DNA of 64,000 bases, taken from NCBI GenBank assembly GCA_002342065.1, contig DDPF01000004.1:62001-126000 (forward strand), given 5' to 3'. The number at the start of each line of letters is the position of its first letter. The stretch's first letter is position 1. The stretch is from Bacteroidetes bacterium UBA2475. Lineage in GTDB: Bacteria > Bacteroidota > Bacteroidia > B-17B0 > Aurantibacillaceae. This document shows, piece by piece, positions 41,027 through 48,438 of this stretch. Both the position numbers and the translations under genes were made by a program. The notes beneath the pieces were generated by a model. The model had not been told where the DNA came from. It did no database searches and worked only from the letters and a program-made list of their open reading frames with translations.

Positions 41027-41689
41027 ATGTTAGTAATTGATTTAATAACAGATGAGATCCCGCCCCTCAAGACAACCGATACGGTTGAACTGGCTTTGGA
41101 TTGGATGGAACAGTTCAAAGTTTCGCATTTACCTGTTGTTAAAGACCGCGAATTAATTGGTTTAGTATCTGAAACCGACCTACTCGACTACAACCATCCC
41201 GAAGAACAAATTGATGCCAGCAAGTTGCATTTAATGCGCCCGGCAATTCATTTGCACCAACACACTTACGAATTAGTAAAATTAATGACCAGTTTAAATT
41301 TAACGCTAATTCCTGTGTTAGATGAAAACGAAAAATATAAAGGTTGTATTACTTTAAAAGGCATTGTTCAAAATTTAAGTACCATGATCTCGGTTCAAAA
41401 TCCGGGCGGTGTAATTGTACTTGAATTAAATCAAAATGATTATTCAGTAACACAAATAGGAAATATCATTGAAGGTAATGATGCAAAAATTTTAAGTCTG
41501 CACGTTTCTTCACAACCCGATAGCATGAAACTGGAAGTTACTTTAAAAGTAAATCGCGAAGATCTTTCAAGTATCATTCAAACATTTAACCGTTACAATT
41601 ACGTTATCAAAGCTACTTATTCGCATAGCGATTATGAAACGGGTATGAAGGATCGTTTAAACGAGTTTCTTCATTTTTTGAATATTTAA
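41027..41689 (+). CDS. CBS-domain protein with C-terminal ACT-like domain
   Basis: A 220-residue protein from ATG 41027 (MLVIDLITDEIPPLKTTD). Two CBS motifs occupy residues 1-125, with LPVVKDRELIGLVSETDL and IPVLDENEKYKGCITLKGI as the typical repeats. The last 80 residues (GGVIVLELNQNDYSVTQIGNI) have an ACT-like beta-alpha-beta arrangement. Such proteins sense adenine nucleotides or amino acids. A longer frame to TTG 40964 is ruled out by the promoter-like element at 41008. Partner enzyme unknown. Confidence 0.85.
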   Translation: MLVIDLITDEIPPLKTTDTVELALDWMEQFKVSHLPVVKDRELIGLVSETDLLDYNHPEEQIDASKLHLMRPAIHLHQHTYELVKLMTSLNLTLIPVLDENEKYKGCITLKGIVQNLSTMISVQNPGGVIVLELNQNDYSVTQIGNIIEGNDAKILSLHVSSQPDSMKLEVTLKVNREDLSSIIQTFNRYNYVIKATYSHSDYETGMKDRLNEFLHFLNI

Positions 41690-41762
41690 ATTCTCATGTT
41701 TTTTCTTTCTTACTTCAATTTTTATAAATAGAAATTCAGATAAACTATTTTAAAATAATTTT

Positions 41763-42193
41763 TTGCCGTCACTTTTTGCTTGATCAAAAAGTAACCAAAA
41801 AATCAAGGCTTTCATAATATTTTGCTAAAAATCATTGCCATTCAAGCCGATGATTTAAGCGCTTCGCGAACAGCCAAAATCATCTTCCCACTTGCCAACG
41901 CTTTTGAATGGCAAGATTTTTTACGCAAAATCTTATGAGGCCACCTCACTTTGTGTGCTTACGTGAATGGATTTTACGGCTGTAGCATTACGGCTAGATG
42001 TTTGAGTTTTCGATCTTGATCTTTTGCAGAGATAGATGCGAGCTAAGCTAGGTGGTTAATTGATTAGGCGCACAGAAAAGAGCTTAGCGAGGCGGCGGTT
42101 TTTCTTTCGCTGCTCTACGTCGCGAAAGAAAAAATCTCCTTCAAAAGATCAAATGCGTTTTGGTTACTTTTGCGCGCCAAAAGTGACGAAAAA
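41763..42193. repeat. Long non-coding inverted-repeat element, copy 3 (opposite orientation)
   Basis: A 430-bp element in the 550-bp gap between the CBS gene and truB. The left end starts TTGCCGTCACTTTTTGCTTG and continues CAAAAAGTAACC and TCAAGGCT, as in copy 1; the right end has GGTTACTTTTGCGCGCCAAA, as in the left end of copy 2. The interior core (ACTCAAACA, CGTAAGCACAC, GGTGGCCTCA, all on the minus strand) is present in reverse orientation relative to copies 1 and 2. No gene is seen in the gap. Confidence 0.65.
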
Positions 42194-42239
42194 AGTATAA
42201 AGGAATTTCGCTTTAGAAAAAAACAAAGAAGAAAATTCT

Positions 42240-42947
42240 TTAAAGATCATTAAGCCGTTCCGCGAAAACTTGTGGTGTCACCGCATTTTCCAATCTAAAC
42301 TCGCCGATTCGCGTACGAACCAATTTTGTAAGATGCGCTCCGCTATTTAAGGCGAGACCAAGATCACGTGCAATACTGCGAATATATGTTCCTTTGCTAC
42401 AAACAATTCTAAAACTAACGGTTGGCATGGTGACGTTTGTAATTTCAAATTCTTTTATTTCTATCTCACGTGATTTCATTTCTACTTCCTCCCCTGCTCT
42501 TGCCATTTCGTATGCACGTTTTCCGTTTATCATTACAGCACTAAAAATGGGCGGCACTTGTTGTTGGATGCCTGTAAAATCTTTCGCAGCCTGTTGTATG
42601 GCCTCTAATGTAATATGTTCGGTCGGAAATGTTTTGTCAACTTCTTTTTCGAGATCATAACAGGGAGTTGTAGCGCCAAGTAAAAAAGTGCCGGTATATT
42701 CTTTTTCCATTCCCATTAGATCATTAATGGTCTTTGTTTTTTTGCCGGTACAAACAATCAATAAACCGGTGGCTAAAGGATCTAACGTGCCGGCATGGCC
42801 AATTTTAGGTTTTGTTTTTACACCATCTACTATTAAAGATGGATGTTGTTTGATGGCGTGTTTTAATTTATTAACGGCCTGGAAACTGCTCCAGGTGTAT
42901 GGTTTATCAATGAGTAAAACTTCGCCGGTATAAAAATTGTAATTCAT
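42240..42947 (-). CDS. truB: tRNA pseudouridine 55 synthase TruB
   Basis: A 235-residue protein from ATG 42947 (MNYNFYTGEVLLIDKPYTWS), which overlaps the metF stop by one base (TAATG); the longer frame to 43013 runs through metF and is rejected. The catalytic motif GHAGTLDPLATGLL holds the active aspartate. KEYTGTFLLGATT and the FRIVCSKGTYIRSIARDLG C-terminal part are also typical. TruB makes pseudouridine 55 in the T loop of tRNAs. It lies in an operon with metF. Confidence 0.97.
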   Translation of the reverse strand: MNYNFYTGEVLLIDKPYTWSSFQAVNKLKHAIKQHPSLIVDGVKTKPKIGHAGTLDPLATGLLIVCTGKKTKTINDLMGMEKEYTGTFLLGATTPCYDLEKEVDKTFPTEHITLEAIQQAAKDFTGIQQQVPPIFSAVMINGKRAYEMARAGEEVEMKSREIEIKEFEITNVTMPTVSFRIVCSKGTYIRSIARDLGLALNSGAHLTKLVRTRIGEFRLENAVTPQVFAERLNDL

Positions 42948-43900
42948 TAAAACACTTCTTTCGCCACTCTTTTTGTAGCTTCTGAAGTTCCCATAGTATA
43001 GAAATGTAAGCAAGGCACATTTTCTTTTACCAGCTCTTTACTTTGTTGGATGCACCATTTAATACCTGCTTCTTTCACCGCTTTATCATCTTTGCATTTT
43101 TCTAACTCTTCGTAAAAAGGTTGAGGAATATCGATATGAAAGATTTTCGGTAAAGTAGTAATTTGTTTTTTGGTGCTTAATATTTTTAAACCCGGAATAA
43201 TTGGAACAGTAATTCCATTCTCGCGACACAATTTTACAAAAGCAAAATATTTAGCATTGTCGAAGAACATTTGTGTTACCACATACTCTGCACCTGCATC
43301 AACTTTTGCTTTTAAATATTTAAGATCGCTGATCATGTTGGGCGCTTCAAAATGTTTTTCAGGATAGCCAGCAATACCAATACAAAAATCTGTTGGCGCA
43401 GCATCTTTCATTTCTTCATCTAAATATTGTGCGCGATTCATTTCAGTGATCTGTTTTACAAGATCAATGGCGTATGGATGTCCGCCTGGCTCTGGCACAA
43501 AGGCTGGCTCTGTTTTAATGCTATCGCCACGAAGTGCTAATACATTATCAATTCCTAAGAACTGAAGATCGATCAAAGCGTTCTCTGTTTCTTCTTTTGT
43601 AAAACCACCACAAATAATATGCGGTACAGCTTCTACATTATATTTATTCATGATAGCCGCACAAATACCAACGGTACCCGGACGTTTACGAATACTTACT
43701 TTTTCCAAATAACCACCATCGCGTTTTTTATAGATATACTCTTCACGGTGGTAAGTAACATCAACAAATGCAGGTTTAAATTCCATTAAAGGATCAATGC
43801 CATCATAAATGCTTTGAATACTTTTTCCTTTTAATGGTGGGAGAATTTCAATCGAAAATAATGGCTTCTTACTTTGAGCAAGCTTTTGTGTTAACTTCAT
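42947..43900 (-). CDS. metF: Methylenetetrahydrofolate reductase
   Basis: A 317-residue flavoprotein of the MetF barrel type. FSIEILPPLKGKSIQSIYDG is the N-terminal signature, the flavin-binding HIICGGFTKEETENALIDL, the folate-binding NVLALRGDSI and FCIGIAGYPEKH are present. It reduces 5,10-methylene-THF to 5-methyl-THF for methionine synthesis. The gene lies between the NifU-like gene (8 bases upstream) and truB (1-base overlap), so the three form an operon. Confidence 0.97.
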   Translation of the reverse strand: MKLTQKLAQSKKPLFSIEILPPLKGKSIQSIYDGIDPLMEFKPAFVDVTYHREEYIYKKRDGGYLEKVSIRKRPGTVGICAAIMNKYNVEAVPHIICGGFTKEETENALIDLQFLGIDNVLALRGDSIKTEPAFVPEPGGHPYAIDLVKQITEMNRAQYLDEEMKDAAPTDFCIGIAGYPEKHFEAPNMISDLKYLKAKVDAGAEYVVTQMFFDNAKYFAFVKLCRENGITVPIIPGLKILSTKKQITTLPKIFHIDIPQPFYEELEKCKDDKAVKEAGIKWCIQQSKELVKENVPCLHFYTMGTSEATKRVAKEVF

Positions 43901-43908
43901 AAAAATTA

Positions 43909-44145
43909 TTAATTGACAGAGATAATTTCTTTTATTTCGGGAACAGCGCGTTTAATGGTTTCTTCAATTCCTGCTTTCATGGTCATTTGACTCATGTTAC
44001 AGGTTTTGCAGGCGCCTTTTAATTCTAATTTAAGGATGCTGCCTTCGGTAATATCAATAACCTCTACATTACCTCCATCTGCCTCTAAATATGGGCGAAT
44101 AGAATCTAATGCGTCTTCAACTTTTTTGTGTAGTGCTGCGTCCAT
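43909..44145 (-). CDS. NifU-like C-terminal-domain Fe-S scaffold protein
   Basis: A 78-residue protein from ATG 44145 (MDAALHKKVEDALDSIRPYL). A GTG at 44160 is in frame, but a consensus -7 element (TATCTTTG on the minus strand, 44167-44160) overlaps it, so the ATG is chosen. The domain contains YLEADGGNVEVIDI and the CxxC of GACKTCNMSQMT, matching the NifU C-terminal domain (Nfu type) that carries [4Fe-4S] or [2Fe-2S] clusters to target proteins. It is the first gene of the metF-truB operon. Confidence 0.93.
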   Translation of the reverse strand: MDAALHKKVEDALDSIRPYLEADGGNVEVIDITEGSILKLELKGACKTCNMSQMTMKAGIEETIKRAVPEIKEIISVN

Positions 44146-44159
44146 TTGTAAATTTGACA

Positions 44160-44190
44160 CAAAGATACAAGTATAGGGCGACTTACCAAA
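44160..44190 (-). promoter_or_regulatory. Bacteroidota-type promoter for the NifU-metF-truB operon
   Basis: On the minus strand TTTG is at 44190-44187, a 19-base spacer follows, and TATCTTTG is at 44167-44160. This is an exact fit to TTTG-N19-TAnnTTTG. A start about seven bases after it would be close to 44153, only a few bases before ATG 44145. Confidence 0.75.
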
Positions 44191-44270
44191 AACTATTGCT
44201 TTAAGCCTTGCTAAAGGATTATGCGTATTTAACTTGCTAAATGCATTAAATTTTAGGTACTTTGCCCTTA

Positions 44271-45005
44271 ATGGAAGAAGACAACTTAATTTTTGGTACC
44301 CGTGCGGTAATGGAGGCTTTGGAAGCCGGAAAAGACATTGAAAAAATATTTATTCAAAAAGGCTTATCTAACGAATTATATCATCAATTACGTAATGCGC
44401 TTAAAGGCCAGGCAGTGCCAATTCAAATTGTGCCACCAGAAAAATTAAAACGCATTACCGATAAAAATCACCAGGGTGTTGTAGCTTACTTAACCGAAAT
44501 CAATTATTACAACTCGGAAGAACTTTTAGGAGAGGTTTTTGAAAAAGGAAAAATTCCTTTGATCTTAATTTTAGATCGTGTAACAGACGTTCGCAACTTT
44601 GGCGCTATTGCTCGTGGAGCCGAGTGCGCGGGAGTTGATTTTATTATTATTCCAAGTCGCGGTGCCGCACAAATTACTGGCGATGCCATAAAGACCAGCG
44701 CCGGTGCGCTTCACAGGATAAAGGTTTGCCGCGAAGACAATTTAAAAACTACTATTGAATATTTAAAAGAAAGTGGTTTGCAAATAGTTTCTTGTCACGA
44801 AAAAACAGACAATTTAATTTACGATGCCGATCTTACAAAACCAACGGCCATTATTGTTGGTAGCGAAGAGAATGGTATCAGTAACGAATATTTAAAGCGC
44901 AGCGATGTACAAGTAAAAATTCCAATGGCCGGTAAAATAGCGTCATTAAACGTTTCTGTAGCTTCGGGTATAGTTTTATTTGAAGCCGTTAAACAGCGTT
45001 TATAA
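44271..45005 (+). CDS. rlmB: TrmH/RlmB-type 2'-O-ribose RNA methyltransferase
   Basis: A 244-residue SPOUT protein. ATG 44271 is preferred to TTG 44262 because the latter is in the promoter-like TACTTTG. N-terminal substrate-binding part (LIFGTRAVMEALEAGKDIEK) and the knotted catalytic domain: LILDRVTDVRNFGAIARGAE (motif 1), IVGSEENGISNEYLKRSDVQ (motif 2) and PMAGKIASLNVSVASGIVLF (motif 3). RlmB methylates G2251 of 23S rRNA; other TrmH-family roles cannot be excluded. It is divergent from the NifU-like gene. Confidence 0.9.
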   Translation: MEEDNLIFGTRAVMEALEAGKDIEKIFIQKGLSNELYHQLRNALKGQAVPIQIVPPEKLKRITDKNHQGVVAYLTEINYYNSEELLGEVFEKGKIPLILILDRVTDVRNFGAIARGAECAGVDFIIIPSRGAAQITGDAIKTSAGALHRIKVCREDNLKTTIEYLKESGLQIVSCHEKTDNLIYDADLTKPTAIIVGSEENGISNEYLKRSDVQVKIPMAGKIASLNVSVASGIVLFEAVKQRL

Positions 45006-45009
45006 CAAC

Positions 45010-45140
45010 CATCATCACGAGCGATAGCGAAGTGATCTCAAAAAATGCAATACCGTGTTTGAGATTGCTTCGAGTGAAAACCCTCGCAATGACGTTTTAC
45101 TTTCTTAGTGAACCTCCGTGTTCTCCGTGTCTCTGTGGTG
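45010..45140. repeat. Tandem short repeats with hairpin
   Basis: The gap between two convergent genes holds two pieces of widespread bacterial spacer repeats: first an arm with ATCTCAAA-N13-TTTGAGAT (stem of 8) followed by GCTTCG and CTCGCAATGACG, then CCTCCGTGTTCTCCGTGTCT CTGTGG. They resemble repeats seen in many bacterial genomes (from memory). Confidence 0.5.
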
Positions 45141-45145
45141 AAAAA

Positions 45146-45940
45146 TTAGAAACACTTCGCTAAAAATTTTCGTAAAGCCTTATTGCTTTCGCGTGGAGAT
45201 TCTAAAAAACCCATATGCCCATCATGTTCTAAATACAAAACACTCTTGTTTTTTATGAGATTAGATTGTTCCAGCAATTGCTCGTAAGGTAAAACATTAT
45301 CCTGCTCGCCAATTACCATCATAATTGGGTATTTTACAAGGCTCAAAATAATATCGCGCCTTGGCCTGTCTTTCATGCCAAGCAATGCGGCAATAATGCC
45401 TTTTTTACTTGTTCCTTTTGCAATAGTAGTAGCAAATGCAATTTCCTCTTTTAAATATTTTAAATTTTTTGTCGCGAATAAATTTTTGATAGTGGTTTTG
45501 GTATAAATACCTCTATTGGCTTTAACCGCTGAAATAGCACGCAATCTGTCTTTTTTCTTCTCTTCGCTATCAGATAAACTCGAACTGTGATACAAACATA
45601 ATCCATTTAAATGATCGGGGTAAAGATCTGCAAAAGCCAAACCAACATAGCCGCCCATACTGTGACCAATGATCACATATTTTTTTAAACGCAACGAATC
45701 TAAAACTGATTTCACGCATTTTGCCATTAGATCCATACTATGCGCATAACCCACACATTCTGTAGCCCCATGTCCTGGCAGGTCGATGGCGATTACGCGG
45801 TACGACTTTGAAAGTTCATTGATGGTTTGTTCCCAGATCTTATACGAACCTAAAAAGCCGTGTAACAACACAACTACTTTACCTTTTCCTTTATCAAAAA
45901 AAGCAACTTTTTCGTTTTTGTATTTTGTGGTTTTTAGCAT
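45146..45940 (-). CDS. Alpha/beta hydrolase
   Basis: A 264-residue hydrolase. Oxyanion region VVLLHGFLGSYKIWEQT, nucleophile elbow VIIGHSMGGYVGLAFA (serine near residue 96), acid around VIGEQDNVLPYEQL and the histidine in LEHDGHMGFLESP. The cap (residues 120-195) is rich in K and R. The fold resembles MenH/BioH-like enzymes without specific hallmarks, so the substrate is unknown. No signal peptide, so cytoplasmic. Confidence 0.9.
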   Translation of the reverse strand: MLKTTKYKNEKVAFFDKGKGKVVVLLHGFLGSYKIWEQTINELSKSYRVIAIDLPGHGATECVGYAHSMDLMAKCVKSVLDSLRLKKYVIIGHSMGGYVGLAFADLYPDHLNGLCLYHSSSLSDSEEKKKDRLRAISAVKANRGIYTKTTIKNLFATKNLKYLKEEIAFATTIAKGTSKKGIIAALLGMKDRPRRDIILSLVKYPIMMVIGEQDNVLPYEQLLEQSNLIKNKSVLYLEHDGHMGFLESPRESNKALRKFLAKCF

Positions 45941-46000
45941 TTAATTGAACACAAATTTAATTCTAAGATCGGTATTAAAAAATCATAAATACTATTTCTC

Positions 46001-46016
46001 TACCATATTTATGGTA
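46001..46016 (+). promoter_or_regulatory. Perfect palindrome upstream of feoAB, candidate operator
   Basis: TACCATA-TT-TATGGTA is a 7-2-7 palindrome ending 41 bases before feoA. It abuts TTAG (46017-46020) and lies 23 bases upstream of TAACTTTA (46040-46047), the weak -33/-7 pair, so a repressor bound here would cover the -33 region. An iron-sensing regulator is the natural candidate; none is encoded in the window. Confidence 0.45.
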
Positions 46017-46057
46017 TTAGGTTATAAGTCCAAAAACTGTAACTTTATAATTCATTT

Positions 46058-46285
46058 ATGGATTCTTTAGATCACCTTAAACCCGGCCAAAAGGCTATAA
46101 TAAAGTCTTTTGTGAACGAAGCACTCAGTTCAAAATTAATTGAGATGGGTTGTTTGCCTGGCGAAATGGTTAGTCTTTCAAAGACCGCACCTCTTGGTTG
46201 CCCTATGGCCATTAACATTGCTGGTTATGAGTTAAGCCTTAGAAAGGATGAAGCCGCATCGGTTATTATAGAATTGGTGGCATAA
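46058..46285 (+). CDS. feoA: Ferrous iron transport protein A
   Basis: A 75-residue FeoA with the SH3-like fold: SLDHLKPGQKAIIKSFVN, SKLIEMGCLPGEMVSLSKTAPLG and YELSLRKDEAASVIIEL. FeoA is a small cytoplasmic protein that acts with the FeoB iron pump; its exact role is still debated. It is followed after four bases by feoB and preceded by a palindromic candidate operator. Confidence 0.95.
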   Translation: MDSLDHLKPGQKAIIKSFVNEALSSKLIEMGCLPGEMVSLSKTAPLGCPMAINIAGYELSLRKDEAASVIIELVA

Positions 46286-46289
46286 ATTT

Positions 46290-48329
46290 TTGTCGGAAAC
46301 AAAACAAAATAATTATTTAAAAGTTGCCTTGCTGGGAAATCCCAATTCGGGCAAATCGAGCATTTTTAATGGTTTAACAGGTCTTTCACAAAAAACAGGT
46401 AATTATGCTGGCGTTACAGTTGATAGACAGGAAGGCAAAAGCGCTTATTCACATAATGGAAATAAAGTAACATTTTCTATTCTTGATCTTCCCGGTGTTT
46501 ATAGTCTTTTTCCAAAATCGAGCGATGAAGAAATTGCCTGCAAAACGTTGCTGGATGAAAAAGAGAATATTGATGTTGTAGTAGTGGTAATTGACGCTTC
46601 AAACATTAAACGCAATTTATTATTAGCTACACAATTAATAGATCTTAAATTCAAAACGGTTATTGCTTTGAATATGATAGATGAAGCTGATAAACAGGAT
46701 ATAAAAATAAATATTCCCGAACTTGAAAAAACTCTTGGCGTTGAAGTTATTCCATTGGACTCGCGCAGACAAATAGGTTTTTCAAAATTAAAAGAAGCAA
46801 TAATAAATGCGAAAGTAAGCGAAAGCCTTTTTTATGATCTTAACGCTGCTTACATTAAAGAGTACAACAACTATAAGCATTTTATTTTAGCAACTCTTGG
46901 TTCCGTAAAAAATACCGAGACTATGCAGTTAGAAAATGCCGATAAGATCTATCGCTTTAATACTATAAATTACATAGTTGCCAAAAGTGTACAAAGCCCG
47001 GAACAATTATCGTCAAAAAAAATAAGTTCTAAAATTGATGCCATTACAACACACAAAGTGTATGGCTATTTTATTTTACTTCTTGTTTTATTTTTAGTTT
47101 TTCAATTCATTTTCTTTATCTCCGAAACACCTATGAATTGGATAGAAGCGGCCTTTTTAAATTTAGGCGATCTTATTCACAACAACTTGCCAAAGGGCCA
47201 ATTGAACGATCTTATTGTAAACGGATTAATTGCGGGCATTAGTGGTGTGGTAATGTTCATCCCGCAAATTGCTTTTTTATTTATGTTCATTGGTTTTTTA
47301 GAAGACTCCGGTTACATGGCCCGCGCCAGTTTTATAATGGATAAAATTATGCGGCGTTTTGGTTTGAACGGCAAATCGGTTATCCCTTTAATTAGTGGAA
47401 CCGCTTGTGCAGTGCCGGCTATCATGGGCACACGTACCATTAGCAATACCAAAGAACGTTTAATAACCATTTTTATTTTACCATTAATAAGTTGCTCGGC
47501 ACGTTTACCGGTTTATACATTGCTCATTTCTGTTATGTATCCCAGCAGTAAATTTTTGGGTATTTTTAATTCTAAAGGCGCCGTTCTGTTTCTATTGTAT
47601 TTATTAGGTTTTGCTGTCACACTTTTAACCGCTTATGTTTTAAAAAAACTATTAAAAACAAAAGAGAGTTCTTTCTATGTGATGGAATTGCCAGTGTATC
47701 GTTTACCGCAGGCAAAAAATATTGGCATCATGGTTTTCTCAAAAGTAAAAGTGTTTGTTAAAGAAGCAGGAAAGGTAATTTTAGCAATATCTGTTATACT
47801 TTGGTTTTTAAGTACGCATGGCATAAGTGATGAATTTAAAGCGCTCGAAGAACAAAAAATTGTATTAGAAAATAATTTATCTGCAAATGATAATTCTGTT
47901 GCGCTAAAAAAAATAGAAACTGAAAAATTAGAAAGATCTTATATTGGACAATTTGGACAATTTATTGAACCTGCTATAAAACCTATTGGCTACGATTGGA
48001 AAATTGGCATAGCCCTTATTACTTCATTTGCAGCGCGCGAAGTTTTTGTTGGCACCATGGCAACTATTTACCAGGCAAACGATTCTGAAAAAGAGATAGG
48101 CATCAAACAAAAATTATTAATTGAAAAAGATGAGAGTGGAAATTTAAAATATACACCGGCGGTTTGTTGGTCGTTATTATTATTTTATGCCTTCGCTTTG
48201 CAGTGTATGAGCACAGTTGCAGTTGTAAAACGCGAAACAAAAAGCTGGAAATGGGTGTTGGTACAATTTATATTTATGTCAACTTTAGCCTATTTATCGG
48301 CCTTTGGGGCTTATCACCTGCTCTCTTAA
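46290..48329 (+). CDS. feoB: Ferrous iron transport protein B
   Basis: A 679-residue iron transporter, start TTG 46290. The N-terminal G domain shows G1 LGNPNSGKSSIFNG, G3 ILDLPGVYSLFP and G4 ALNMIDEADK, then the helical GDI domain (to about residue 245). The membrane part has the Gate motifs VVMFIPQIAFLFMFIGFLED and ISGTACAVPAIMGTRTI. It imports Fe2+ under anaerobic or low-oxygen conditions. No feoC follows. It is slightly shorter than Escherichia coli FeoB, as typical in Bacteroidota. Confidence 0.97.
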   Translation: MSETKQNNYLKVALLGNPNSGKSSIFNGLTGLSQKTGNYAGVTVDRQEGKSAYSHNGNKVTFSILDLPGVYSLFPKSSDEEIACKTLLDEKENIDVVVVVIDASNIKRNLLLATQLIDLKFKTVIALNMIDEADKQDIKINIPELEKTLGVEVIPLDSRRQIGFSKLKEAIINAKVSESLFYDLNAAYIKEYNNYKHFILATLGSVKNTETMQLENADKIYRFNTINYIVAKSVQSPEQLSSKKISSKIDAITTHKVYGYFILLLVLFLVFQFIFFISETPMNWIEAAFLNLGDLIHNNLPKGQLNDLIVNGLIAGISGVVMFIPQIAFLFMFIGFLEDSGYMARASFIMDKIMRRFGLNGKSVIPLISGTACAVPAIMGTRTISNTKERLITIFILPLISCSARLPVYTLLISVMYPSSKFLGIFNSKGAVLFLLYLLGFAVTLLTAYVLKKLLKTKESSFYVMELPVYRLPQAKNIGIMVFSKVKVFVKEAGKVILAISVILWFLSTHGISDEFKALEEQKIVLENNLSANDNSVALKKIETEKLERSYIGQFGQFIEPAIKPIGYDWKIGIALITSFAAREVFVGTMATIYQANDSEKEIGIKQKLLIEKDESGNLKYTPAVCWSLLLFYAFALQCMSTVAVVKRETKSWKWVLVQFIFMSTLAYLSAFGAYHLLS

Positions 48330-48438
48330 TCAACAAATTTGGTCGTTTATCCTTAAATTCTTCCATTAACAACAAATAGGGCTTAATATTTTGGTATTCA
48401 ATAAATTAATTACATTTTTACAGCCTAATTATTAAAAA

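Noticed and set aside
42948..43013. Longer TruB from 43013
   Set aside because: It runs inside metF; the conserved TruB start is the ATG at 42947 that overlaps the metF stop.
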